Below are positions 9,469-19,241 of a DNA stretch of 64,000 bases, piece by piece (the stretch's first letter is position 1; each line of letters starts with the position of its first letter). This DNA comes from Choristoneura fumiferana. Lineage: Eukaryota; Arthropoda; Insecta; Lepidoptera; Tortricidae. Where the stretch lies: contig NC_133472.1 in NCBI RefSeq assembly GCF_025370935.1, positions 43,869,314 through 43,933,313 on the forward strand. The letters are read 5' to 3'. The notes beneath the pieces were generated by a model, which was not told where the DNA came from, made no database searches, and saw only the letters and a program-made list of their open reading frames with translations. The translations under genes and the position numbers were made by a program.

Positions 9469-10800
9469 GAAGGGGGCAGCACATGCCTTGAACACCGGGA
9501 TGCTGCAGCAATGAGGGGCTATCGCGAATGAATTCGCCGCTAGAGGCGCTAGTGTAGCGTGAGGTCACCGAAATGTCAAATCTCATAGTTTTTGGGTGAG
9601 CTACGCGGGTTTATTTATAATTAGAATAATTTTGTGAACATTTTGCATTACTTGAAATTAATTATGGCAATTATGCGTTACGGAGCAATGAATGTCTGTG
9701 TTTTGAGACAGTTTTGTCTTTCGGAAACCTTTGTCCTCCCTTTTTTCCGAACAAAACGGGGACTATGCAACACTGTGGCAGCTCGATATTTTTATGGTAC
9801 GGTTTTCACGCCCGTAATAACAGACTTTGAAAGCCATACTTAAAAACCTCACGCAACAGTGCGCCATCTAGTGAGACAAAAAACGATAGCCCTTATTGAG
9901 TTTCTGTTTCTACGACACAGGAGTTATTGTAAACGGCACAAAAATGTACATCATCACTTCACTGCACAGATTTTAGAGGTTTATGGGAGTTTTTTTTATA
10001 GTATTTTGAAAATTAACATCGTCTAGACGTCGCTATAATTTTGTACAAGCGAAAAATAAACTCTTTTTTATTTTAAAATACTATAAAAAACTCTCAAAAA
10101 CCTCTAAAATCTGGGCTCAGGATGACTTCGTCCACAGTCCCATTTTGTCACCATTTTGTCTACTGTTCTGATTCGCCAACATTCCTACATCGTCACTTTC
10201 CTATCTTGTCCGCTTTCTTACGCGGGCCACAGTACCAACTCATCAACAGTCTTATTTCGCCTACAGTGCTAACACGTCAACATTCCAATTTAGACCACAT
10301 TGCCAACTCGTCAATATTATTGTATCGTTCATTATCCAGACTAATATAAATGCTCTATAAATTATTATTGAAAAGGGGCTTTTTTTGCAAATTATTCTCG
10401 GGATATTTTGCTATTTAAACGCTTAAATTGACTATATCTGTGAGACAACGTCTGCTAAACGTGGACGAATTGGCACTGCTGACCAAGTAGTACTGTGGTT
10501 TATAAAAGAAAGTGGACGAGTTGATACTGTGGTCGAAATGGGATATGGACCATATCATAAAGTAGACGAGTTAGGAAGGTGACGATTTAGGAATTGTAGG
10601 CTGACGACATGGCACTGTGGACGATTTAAGGTGACGAAATGGGACTGTGGACGAAGTCGTCCTGAGCCAAAATCTGTGCACTGAAGTGGTGATGAACCTT
10701 TTTTGCGCCGTTTATTAAAACTCCTGTGTCGGGGAAACTCAATTGCTGGAGAAAGTAGCATCCCGGTGTTCAAGGTAGGTAGGTATGTCCTGCCCCTCCA
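9469..10800. mobile_element. Large foldback element with arrays of short words
   Basis: Ends pair as GAAGGGGGCAGCACATGCC against GGACATACC..TGCCCCTCCA, and again through CTTGAACACCGGGATGCT against AGCATCCCGGTGTTCAAG. ATATCT lies just outside both ends (9463-9468 and 10801-10806). Further inverted blocks are CACAGGAGTTATTGTAAACG and TCACTTCACTGCACAGATTT. The interior (about 10121-10330 and, inverted, 10455-10670) is a degenerate array of GTCCACAGTCCCATTTCGTC-like words. A family A MITE is nested in the left arm. No coding capacity. Confidence 0.7.
9513..9894 (+). mobile_element. Family A MITE, copy 3 (nested)
   Basis: 382 bp, GAGGGGCTATCG start and CGATAGCCCTT end. It splits the left arm of the 9469-10800 element. 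The uninterrupted right arm reads (reversed) CAGCAATTGAGTTT, so the empty site was CAATTG and the insertion gave an AT duplication. Confidence 0.85.
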
Positions 10801-10841
10801 ATATCTATATATCACAAGTATTTATTTATAACACAGGTTCG

Positions 10842-11132
10842 CTATTTGAAGGGATCGCTAATGCGGATCGGAATTATGTATTTCCAAATGTCCCTGTCCA
10901 TGATATAATCATTAACTTTATAATACGCCTTTGATATTAATGTCTTCTTGACAATATATCTGAATTTTGTATCCGTTTCGTTTGTAATATTTTTTGGAAT
11001 TTTAATATAAAGACGTATGCAATTTCCCAGAAACGACTTTTTGGTTTTAGCCAGCCTGTAAGATGGAACTTTAAGCTTCCCTGTGTGTGTTTCTAGTAGC
11101 CTTTGGCTTATCGACGTTAGTGGGAAAATCAC
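10842..11132 (-). pseudogene. LINE reverse transcriptase tail fragment
   Basis: An open frame of 96 codons with KTKKSFLGNCIRLYIKIPK, VKKTLISKAYYKVNDYIMD and a closing W. This follows the usual C-terminal pattern of non-LTR reverse transcriptases (a sF..R.irlyN.lP stretch, then FK..lk..L...yY...d). Only this end is present. Confidence 0.6.
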
Positions 11133-11468
11133 ATATGTTCTTCCTTACATACATGATTGTTTCAAAAACATAAAGCGACGGCAGGGGTTAGGATACCTGT
11201 TTCCTTAAAAAAAGATCTTAAAGATTCACGCGTCTGCAAAGTACCTTTGAATGAAATACTCCCTGACAACTTTTATAATTTTTTTATTTTAGTTTTACAA
11301 ATTGCGAATAAATAATTCTTAATCTTATTAGATATGGATATCTGAAAACAAAATATATTTTTTTGGTTACCATAGTAATTGTTCGTGATGATGACTAAAT
11401 TTCAAACCGCTATAGGTATATAACTCAAAAAGTTGCGTGACAGTCCGTGGACCCTTCATTTTCATTTG
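11133..11468. other. Intergenic, no gene seen
   Basis: AT-rich, nothing recognised. Confidence 0.5.
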
Positions 11469-12115
11469 ACGACCAGATGGCCTAGTGGTTAGAGAACCTG
11501 ACTACGAAGCTTGAGGTCCCGGGTTCGATTCCCGTGTCGGGGCAGATATTTGTATGGAAAATACGAATGTTTGTTCTCGGGTTTTTAATATGTATTGAAG
11601 TATGTATCTATCTATATAATTATATTTATCCGTTGCTTAGTACCCATAAAACAAGCTTTGATAAGCTTACTTTGGGACTAGGTCAATGAGGGTTATCGCG
11701 TATGAATTCGCCACTAGAGTCGCTAGTGTAGCGTGAGGTCTTCGAAATGTCAAATCACATAGTTTTTGGGTGAGCTACGCGGGTTTATCTATCTGAAATT
11801 AATTATGGCAAATATGTGTTCCGGGAAATAAATGTCTGCGTTTTGAGACAGTTTTGTCTTTCGGAAACCTTTGTCCTCCCTTTTTTCCGAACAAAACGGG
11901 GACTATGCAACACTGTGGCATGCTCGATATTTTCATGGTACGGTTTTAAGGTGTATTAAATATGATTTTAATGTAAACTTTGTTTTACGCCCGTAATAAC
12001 AGACTTTGAAAGCCATACTTAAAAACCTAACGCAACAGTGCGCCATCTAGTGAGACAAAAAACGATAGCCCTCATTGGTGTGAATTGTCCCGTGATATTT
12101 ATTTGTAATATGCGC
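11469..12115 (+). mobile_element. Arg-SINE, split by a family A MITE
   Basis: The tRNA-like head at 11471-11544 has TGGCCTAGTGGTTAGAG (box A region), CTGACTACGAAGC (anticodon arm like tRNA-Arg ACG) and GGGTTCGATTCCC (box B). The body runs to GGGACTAGGTCAAT, is broken at 11688-12073, and resumes TTGGTGTGAATTGTCCCGTG. The copy at 24167 shows the junction intact. Confidence 0.85.
11688..12073 (+). mobile_element. Family A MITE, copy 4 (nested in SINE)
   Basis: 386 bp. It interrupts the SINE sequence GGTCAATTGGTGTG, giving GGTCAAT-[MITE]-ATTGGTGTG. The intact SINE at 24167 shows the empty site directly. Confidence 0.9.
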
Positions 12116-12296
12116 AATGGAAGCTTTACGGCGATGTTGGTAAATGTATATCTTAATGATATGAAGATATGTAAGGGTAAAGTTATCAAATTAAACGAGA
12201 ATAAAAGTAAAAATTGGAGTTTTGTGAAATCCTACATCATGGTGGTGTCATTATCACACCGCTTGTCCTGCCTTGTCTCCCAAACTAGAACCTAAC

Positions 12297-12481
12297 CAGC
12301 AAAAGTTGGAAAACCCCCGACTTTGTCACTTCAAAGCTCAAAAACGGCTAAACTGATTTTGATAAAATATGTCTACTTGACTTTCAAATCGGTCCACCCG
12401 TTAAGAGCTATGGTGCCACAGACAGACACGCAGACCCTAGCGGTCAAACTTATAGCACCTCTTTTTTGCGTCAGGGTTAAA
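12297..12481 (-). repeat. F repeat, minus orientation
   Basis: AAAAGTTGGAAAACCCCCGA, CAAAGCTCAAAAACGGCTAA, TCGGTCCACCCGTTAAGAGC and GCGGTCAAACTTATA blocks: the inverse of the copies at 22992, 30745 and 57345. Confidence 0.75.
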
Positions 12482-12692
12482 AATGATTTAATAGAGTTGA
12501 AGTGAATGATTGATTGCACACACAGCTACAACAAGAACTGATTGCACAAACAGATAATGAGTGAAATGAACGAGTAAATGTCAGAATCCTGCGACATGTC
12601 CTTTTGTGCATGACCTCAACTCTGGTGTAACTACCTATAGCGAGCGAATTGGTATAGTACAGGCTGACCAACTTATCTGTGAATCAGACTTC

Positions 12693-12790
12693 CTTATAAT
12701 TGTAATTCTGCACATGAGTTTTGAAAAACTCAAAGATGCGACCCCGGATTTGAACTCACGATCTAGCTTGAGAACCCATCCACCACAGCT
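12693..12790 (-). repeat. C-SINE head fragment
   Basis: TGAGTTTTGAAAAACTCAAA, GATGCGACCCCGGATTTGAA and CTCACGATCTAGCTTGAGA match the tRNA-like end of the C-SINE in reverse. Diverged. Confidence 0.55.
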
Positions 12791-12802
12791 GAAGTAACTA
12801 AA

Positions 12803-12902
12803 GACCTACTCTCATATCGTATCTTCCCTCTCGCTCTCGTATTAAATAGTATTAAGTGTTAGAGACCGAACGACAGGGACTTCGGTTTTCGATAGTAGGT
12901 CT
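12803..12902. mobile_element. Short foldback
   Basis: AGACCTACTCTCATATCG at the left pairs imperfectly with CGATAGTAGGTCT at the right. 100 bp. The interior resembles the P family (GTATTAAATAGTATTAAGTG). Confidence 0.5.
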
Positions 12903-13515
12903 ACTGGAAGTTATAACGAGGGGGGAGGGAGTAGGTAAGCGAAGTAATTGTTTAGCCTCTTCACCGCCACAAAACAAACGACCTTGATTTTTAATTGCAT
13001 TGCCGAAGGATTAATTTTAGAGTTGAATGTTGGCCATGTACAGAATGTATAGATGACCGTGGCGTGAGGCTTCCATTGGCTGTCTCGAATGGATGACTCT
13101 GGCGGTGAAGAAATTCAAGTTCTTTTTCAGGTATAAACTCCAGTTTCTCTGCTAGGCTAAGTCCTGATATGCGTTGAACAATTTCATAGATTATCCTCTA
13201 AATACAAACACACGAACACAGTTAAATCTTTTTATTCTATTAGTAATAGTTACACGATTTCTGCTCATATCCATCACTCAAGTATTTGCATTTGATCAAT
13301 TTCCCCAAACTTTTCCATGCTGGATGTCAAAAACCGTTTGGGAAAGCTGCCAACGATTGTTAGTTACGCGCTTGGATTTATCTGCGTCCAAAAATGTCCG
13401 CAGCGCGGTAATACATTTACAATAACTCAGAATACAAGACAAACCAGAAAGTACTAGAAACGTGTGCACTGCAGCCAAAAGTGTTACGCACATAGAGAAC
13501 AATACCATGTTTAGA
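12903..13515. other. Intergenic, no gene seen
   Basis: Nothing recognised. Short open frames on both strands near 13174-13600 show no splice or homology support. Confidence 0.45.
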
Positions 13516-13610
13516 ACCTGTTTCACCACTCTTTGATAAATTTTATGTGACAGATAAATGTAATACCGTTTTTGTTTATTCCGACAAGACGAAGAGAGAA
13601 GGCATCGCAT
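13516..13610. repeat. M foldback, partial
   Basis: CCTGTTTCACCACTCTTTGA then ATTCCGACAAGACGAAGAGA; half of the hairpin seen complete at 14283. Confidence 0.5.
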
Positions 13611-14282
13611 ATATTAAATTTGTTACATAAAATTTACAGTCTTTTCGCGGATAAAGGTATTCCCACAGGGCTAGATTTAGGGTAAGGGGGGGGGGGGTCA
13701 TACGGAGCTACTGCTCTGGGGCTTCCACAAGAGAGGTCTTGCCCAATAGACGTTAAAAAAAATCTAAAAAACGACCGGTCAGAAACTTTCCCGTTGTTTT
13801 TCGCCTTAGGGCCCTCCACTCCTTCGTTGCCCCAAGTCCTTCAAATTCGGCTCCTGGTTTATCCTGCATTCTAATACATCTACATACAACAAAACTACTA
13901 CCTAAGAGATCTATTTCTAACTGTACATTACATTATTTTTAATTGTCATACCAATAAAAAATTATGAATACCAGTACAAAAGTATTTCTACAAACAACCA
14001 ATAAGGAGCAACCCATTATTGCTACGAAAAGTAATTTAAGTAATTAATTTAAGAATAATACTTTTTTTTAAATTTAATTATGGCCATGGGTACAGGGCCA
14101 TTTAAACAGTTGGTTCTTATTATTGGGGCTGCCATTGCCATGTATAAAACCATAAACAAGGAACAACTAAGATTGTTGTCACTTTATATTGTATTATATA
14201 TTGTTCTCCATTTTTAAATATAAGAAATATGTTTTCAAATATCGGTGAGCAGTAGTGCGCGCTACGCTATCATACACTAAGA
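13611..14282. other. Intergenic with a poly(G) run
   Basis: A 12-base G run at 13686-13697. The rest is AT-rich with nothing recognised. Confidence 0.5.
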
Positions 14283-14421
14283 GGCTGCTTCACCACCCAT
14301 TGATTAGTTATAACTGATGGATAAATGTGATGCAGTCTCTGTTTGTTTTGTTCGAAAAGACGGAGACGGCATCACATTTATATGTCAATTAACATTAATC
14401 AATGGATGGTTAAACAGCCCC
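14283..14421. mobile_element. M foldback MITE
   Basis: GGCTGCTTCACCACCCATTG pairs with CAATGGATGGTTAAACAGCC, and inside GTGATGCAGTCTCTGTTTG pairs with GACGGAGACGGCATCAC. About 139 bp. Confidence 0.75.
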
Positions 14422-14878
14422 TAAGAATCCCAGATAGATCCAAAACTGTTGAAACACTATCCGATATATGTATTAAAATGTATGTAAAACTCTCTCGTCT
14501 GTGTTTCACTGCTTCTCTACACATAGTTAAGGTGGGTCCACACGGCACAGACTCTAGTCTGCGCAGCGTGTCTGTACATCTTTAAGTCGGTGCAAATTAA
14601 ACGCTAAGTCTGTTAAAAAATGTCAGAACTCAGGAGGTTAAGGCAATCTCTTCATGGCTCATCTCTTTAGTATACATAGCAAACATTTTTCTAAGCAAGT
14701 GTGTGTGTAACTGATCTCTCTTGAGTTACATGGACAGAATAACACTAAAAAGTTGTTTGACCCTATGCCAAGAGCATGCATGCATGGAAGAGACTACTTT
14801 CCAGGATCCGATGCCGATATTTTTAATGTGCTGACGATCGCTATTGCATTCATCGTCTCATCTCTTTCTACCCTCATT
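14422..14878. other. Intergenic, no gene seen
   Basis: Nothing recognised apart from AGCATGCATGCATGG near 14772. Confidence 0.45.
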
Positions 14879-15002
14879 CGCATTATTCCAGTAAAATCAT
14901 GCCAGTAGCAATACATTGCGGGGTCACAATCCAAACAAGTTAAACTAGATTGATCGAGCACCGCAGTGTCATGCTACAGGAACCGTTTCACTGGAATAAT
15001 GT
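14879..15002. mobile_element. T foldback MITE
   Basis: CGCATTATTCCAGTAAAATC and its imperfect inverse TTTCACTGGAATAATGTG, with TGCCAGTAGCA/TGCTACAGG inside. A half copy is at 45705-45775. Confidence 0.65.
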
Positions 15003-15446
15003 GAACCAGACATAAGGCCTCTGAGGCAATGTATAAAGCACTTAGAATCACTTTCAGCACTTCTTTCCGGTAAATGGTATAGGATGAGTGTAGAAAGATA
15101 TGGTGACTGATTGTGAGCACACACGGTAATCAAAAATAGCGTTTCGCTATATTGCAAGTGTGAAATAACTGAAAATTTAATTAAAAATATGTCAAGTCAG
15201 CAATATTTTGAACATAGCCAGTCACTGCTAAGAAATATGAGCCCGTTATTACACTAATTACTGCAAACTACCATAAATCATTTACTGTATGTGTATCAAT
15301 TAACTTTGTATGACAATTAACAATTTTGCTGATTACTAATTGTACATTTTTTTATACAATAAACTTGTAAAATGACAACAATGTAGGTAATAATTGAAAT
15401 CATCATACAGTTTCTGTTAAGTAGTGTAAAGGTTTCAAAAATTAGA
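15003..15446. other. Intergenic, no gene seen
   Basis: AT-rich, nothing recognised. Confidence 0.5.
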
Positions 15447-15558
15447 CCTATACCACAAAAATTACAGATGCTACAAATCTACAAAATTGTTTACTTTGTC
15501 ATGTAAAAAAGTGACAATTATGTGGGATTGTAGCACTTGTAACAATTTGTGGTATAGG
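15447..15558. mobile_element. Short foldback, 112 bp
   Basis: CCTATACCACAAA at the left and TTTGTGGTATAGG at the right are exact inverses, extended by GATGCTACAAATC/GATTGTAGCACTTG. Confidence 0.75.
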
Positions 15559-16073
15559 GGGCAGGTCTTGCACAATTAGCATTCGTTCTGGATCGACAAA
15601 TACAGCTTGTACTCTAACCGCACCCAAAGTTGACTACAATGAATTAAGAGTAAGTTTTGTACCCACAACTAAGTTTAATACAGATGACATCCTTACATTT
15701 TAGCAGCCATGAAAATAAGCTTACATAATTCTAACGAATAACTTGTACCAGTATTGACGCATTTTTACAAGATTATTAAACAAACATTCGATAATAATGG
15801 CGGACATCTTTCAATATCTAAAACACAACATAGTTGTCATTCGCGACATCACGCCGTGCTAAAGGCATTCAATAAAGGAAAATAATAATCTCAACAGTTG
15901 CTCGGCTATTTCATACAGTCTCCATTCGTTATTTATCACACAAAATGGTGATGCAGTCGCAAATATAATGACAAAGTTTAATTGCATGAATGGGTGGCAC
16001 TGTGAAAGGTCGCTGTCAGATCAATGTTGCCAGAGCACGGGCGCTTACCTAGTTTTTAGGGAGTATTGGAGAC
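15559..16073. other. 3' flank of gene 2, nothing recognised
   Basis: No repeat seen. A donor-like CTAG|GTAAGC on the minus strand near 16046 might mark a 3' UTR intron of gene 2. No clear minus-strand AATAAA was found close to the stop. Confidence 0.4.
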
Positions 16074-16486
16074 TTATGACTGAATATTTTTATGGCTGAA
16101 CATAGTGTGTATGTAAGGTGTCACCATTGGAGGCACAGGCGGCGTGGGCTCCGGCACAGGCTCTTTTTCTTTATTATTTTTCGTCTTTCTGAATTGAAAA
16201 CCATTTTTGCGTAAGATCTTGCGCAATGTTTCTCGGGAACCTTTGAAATTTATTTCTTCTTTGAGTATTTGCAACAGTTTGTTGATTGTAGGCACTTCTT
16301 TCTTGAATGCGTAGAACTCGTGTATCTTGCGACGGATTACTTGCAAGTCATATTCGTCCACTTCAATCTTTCCTTTGGTGCGGACGCGTTTTTTGGGCGA
16401 TTTCTTTAACGTTTCAGGGTCCAGGAGGCCTTGTTCTACTAATCGGGCCTCTTTGACGATGTTTAATACTGTGCGTTCTGATACAC
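16074..16486 (-). CDS. Gene 2, exon 2: transposase-like DNA-binding protein
   Basis: Spliced from acceptor TTATTTTCAG with a G|GT split codon, giving residues 45-181 and a TAA stop. The peptide continues an HTH helix (GVSERTVLNIVKEARL), has a basic SPKKRVRTKGK linker at about 74-84, and a second helical segment with IRRKIHEFYAFKKEVPT and SRETLRKILRKNGFQFRK. This is the layout of the N-terminal paired HTH region of Tc1/mariner/IS630-type transposases, as I know it from insect proteins. It then ends in a Pro-rich tail (PVPEPTPPVPPM) where a DDE domain would normally start. With an intron and no terminal repeats it looks like a domesticated DNA-binding domain. Confidence 0.7.
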
Positions 16487-17058
16487 CTGAAAATAATGGA
16501 TGGAGGTAATAATGACGTAAGACATTTACAAATACAATTTGCACCACGTAAGTTGGCATCTGTTAGGTAAGTCTCAAGCGGTATCGAGATGGGTTTTATT
16601 TCGCCTCTCGTTAACACCTAAAAATGTTCATTGCGAGGCTACTAGGATGTTGCCTAACTTCATAGACTTAAGCTCGTGATGCGAATAGTGCTTCACTCTA
16701 TAAAACACAAAGGTGATGTCAGGAATAGTGTCAACATGATAATGGTAGTCAAATGCTAAAAAAGTCATGGATGATTGTTGGGACAACCCTAGTTCCTTCA
16801 TACCACTGGGCCACGTATTTGTTGACAAACTATTAAGGTTTTGATATTTACATTGTGTAACAGTGAACACTATACATAACCAAAAAAAAACCGAATAAAA
16901 AAAAACTTAAATAGGCACTCCAAACAAAACACAAGTTAAAATAATGTGAAATCAAGGACATTTATTGGCAGGATTAACAAAATATTATACCACGGTAATA
17001 CTTAAAATTATCATTTTCTTTACTAAGGGATTTTCCATATATTATTGGCAACACTAAC
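16487..17058 (-). other. Gene 2 intron
   Basis: 572 bp between donor ACAG|GTTAGT and acceptor TTTTCAG. No repeat recognised, which is unusual for this window. Confidence 0.6.
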
Positions 17059-17191
17059 CTGTAGCGGCAGAAACTCTCACATACACTTTGCTTAGCGGAA
17101 TAATCGGCACTTGCATACGTTTCTCTTCGTCCATAAACTCTTTCACTTTCAGTATTATCTCACGCACTTCAGTTGTAATATTTTTCGGCAT
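17059..17191 (-). CDS. Gene 2, exon 1
   Basis: ATG at 17191-17189, 44 codons plus one base, ending at ACAG|GTTAGT. It encodes MPKNITTEVREIILKVKEF and ends LSKVYVRVSAAT; the split codon restores Gly and joins in phase to the exon at 16486. The total is 182 codons with the stop. The phase match and helix continuity across the junction (SAATGVSERTV) support the model. The start codon lies 193 bp from that of the divergent channel gene. Confidence 0.7.
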
Positions 17192-17384
17192 TTTGTTAGC
17201 TATTTATGATTAAAATCGTCACAAAAACACACGACCGACATCGATGTCCGATGGCTGACTTGACAGTTGTTGTCAAGATGCCCAAGATGGCGCCTTTAGT
17301 TCCTTATTTAGCCACCCGCACAGCGCTAACTTGGTTTTGTCGCCTAGCGGTAAAGTCAAAAATTGTAATTTTCAGCAATTTAAA
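17192..17384. promoter_or_regulatory. Divergent (bidirectional) promoter of genes 2 and 3
   Basis: Only 193 bp separate the two start codons, so both 5' UTRs and core promoters must lie here or overlap. There is no TATA box. It contains CAAGATGGCGCC (17283-17294), resembling the YY1/Pho site AAGATGGCGGC, and CATCGATGTCCGATG. It is less AT-rich than its surroundings. The function is inferred from geometry. Confidence 0.55.
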
Positions 17385-17647
17385 ATGCCAAAAAAAGCTA
17401 GTACTTACTTTGAGCCTTGCTACGATCACAATTGTTCTGTTTGGGACGAAAAAGATGTTCTGGATGTGGATATAAAGGGCGAAGGGTGTTTCTCAAGTTT
17501 GAAGAGGTTTTGGTATAATTTGTTCCTTTTGTCCTTCACGGATCTTCGCGCAAAGCACTTTTACACCAGCTCTCATGCCATGAAAGTGGCAAGAGCGATA
17601 CATTTCAGACATTACCGGAGCTCCATACATCCTTTGAGCAAATTCAG
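17385..17647 (+). CDS. Gene 3, exon 1: HCN/CNG-like channel N-terminus
   Basis: ATG at 17385; 87 codons plus two bases, ending at TTCAG|GTTCGT. The segment GCFSSLKRFWYNLFLLS and the closing IHPLSKFR (81-88) match the conserved pre-S1 region of HCN channels (IIHP.S.FR before a Trp-rich S1). The split codon AG|A joins to exon 2 to give KFR-SFWDFFILH. The N-terminus is short compared with vertebrate HCN proteins. The first in-frame ATG was chosen; an earlier TTG is not a likely start. Confidence 0.8.
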
Positions 17648-17867
17648 GTTCGTATAATATAAAAACCTACTCCTATTGAAACTTACAAGTGCAACATTAA
17701 GCTAAGATGTTGCTATTCTTTCAACTCAGGCGTTAGAATGTCGAATGACGAAGGTGTTGGATGGGCACATATTTAACACTACGAATATGTGTGGTAACGG
17801 AGTAGTTTCTTGAGAAATAGTTATTTGTGTCACGAGGGAGCAAAATGGTGTATTTACGGCGAGGGCG

Positions 17868-18092
17868 TACATTGAATCCAGAATGTAGCGAAGGATTCTA
17901 CAATAGAATCCTGAGCGTAGCGAGGGATTCTAAAGTAGAATCCTGAGCGTAATGAGGGATTCAAGTGTTAAGGCCCAAGATGAAAATAATTTTGCTCCCG
18001 AGTGGCTCATACAAGTTTTCACACCGAGCATCAAGAAACTTGCAAAAGAAAAATCTAAATATTATTAAAGAACAACCAGCATAGAAAAAGGC
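17868..18092 (-). repeat. R repeat, minus orientation
   Basis: GTACATTGAATCCAGAATGT, GAATCCTGAGCGTAGCGAGG repeated, and GCATAGAAAAAGG: the inverse of 2461-2685, in channel intron 1. Confidence 0.65.
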
Positions 18093-18335
18093 GTGGCTTT
18101 ACAATTATCAACTTGAAAAAAAATGGCATTTGCAATAATACGCTTAGAAAAGCCTCGAACAGAAAATTTGTACTTTGCTCCCTCTCGTCAGGGAGGAAAA
18201 GTTATTTTTCTGAAGGAGAGGTGTGAAAAAAATATTTTTCTCAAACATCCAAGGAAATGTCGTCTTTATATTCGTGATGGTAGAACGCGAAGTACTAGGT
18301 ACGTCTATCACTTATTGAACATTCGTTTTTAGTAA

Positions 18336-18500
18336 ATAGGCCGCAATGGGCACTTTTACACCTCATTTTTTTAAACTACCAGCGCTTTCGGAAAGTCCAT
18401 CATTGCCAAGAAGAATGCGCCGCAAGAAACTTGGCAGAAAGTCATTTTTCAAAATAAAATAATTACAAATAAAATACTTAAAAACTACAGTACTTATACA
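18336..18500 (+). repeat. H repeat
   Basis: GGCCGCAATGGGCACTTTTA, CTACCAGCGCTTTCGGAAAG, CGCCGCAAGAAACTTGGCAG then AAATACTTAAAAACTACAGT. In channel intron 1. Confidence 0.8.
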
Positions 18501-18502
18501 AT

Positions 18503-18916
18503 GAGGGCTATCGTTTTTTGTCTCACTAGATGGCGCACTGTTGCGTGAGGTTTTTAAGTATGGCTTTCAAAGTCTGTTATTACGGGCGTGAAAACAAAGT
18601 TTAGATTAAAATCATATTTAATCCACCTTAAAACCGTACCATAAATTATCGAGCATGCCACAGTGTTGAATAGTCCCCGTTTTGTTCGGAAAAAAGGGAG
18701 GACAAAGGTTTCTGAAAAACAAAACTGTCTCAAAACACAGACATTCGTTGCCCCGGAAGCAATATTTGCCATAATTAATTTCAGGTAATGCAAAATATTC
18801 GTAAAATTATTCAAATTATAAATAATCCAGCGTAAATCCAAAATATGAGATTTGACATTTCGGAACCTCACGCTACACTAGCGCCTCTAGCGGCGAATTC
18901 ATACGCGATAGCCCTC
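18503..18916 (-). mobile_element. Family A MITE, copy 5
   Basis: 414 bp, opposite orientation to the other six copies. Flanks TACAAT and ATTAAAG imply a CAATTA target. In channel intron 1. The 105-codon open frame here is part of the repeat. Confidence 0.85.
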
Positions 18917-19059
18917 ATTAAAGAACAAAAACAGATGTTCCGTTGCGGATGCTAAATAAAACTTTAGTCGCTGCACTTATTATTTTCCTATCTTAATTGT
19001 ATATATATTTTTAATTAGCCTACTTAACTTTATTTTGAATTGTACCTACGTATAGATTT

Positions 19060-19185
19060 TGTTTTGAAAAATGACTTTCGGCCAATTGTTGCAGCGCATT
19101 ATTCTTGGCAATAATAATAATCTTTCCGAAAGCGCCGGCAGTAGAAAAAGTGACATACAAAGAAGCCCTTTGCGGCCTAGGTACT
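19060..19185 (-). repeat. H repeat, minus orientation
   Basis: AATGACTTTCGGCCAATTGT, CGCATTATTCTTGGCAATAA, CTTTCCGAAAGCGCCGGC. More diverged than the other copies. Confidence 0.65.
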
Positions 19186-19241
19186 TACAGATTTTTTATT
19201 TTTTATTTTGACATCTCAACTGCTTTATAAATCTGTTGCAG

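Noticed and set aside
11471..11544. Possible tRNA-Arg gene (also 24169-24241)
   Set aside because: Anticodon arm and box B are preserved, but the acceptor stem does not pair properly and the unit always continues into the SINE body. It is a SINE head.
13296..13610. 104-codon minus-strand frame
   Set aside because: Starts within an M foldback fragment and shows no motif or splice support.
18123..18332. 69-codon frame in channel intron 1
   Set aside because: Partly repeat-derived (R family edge), no HCN similarity, and exons 1 and 2 join in phase without it.
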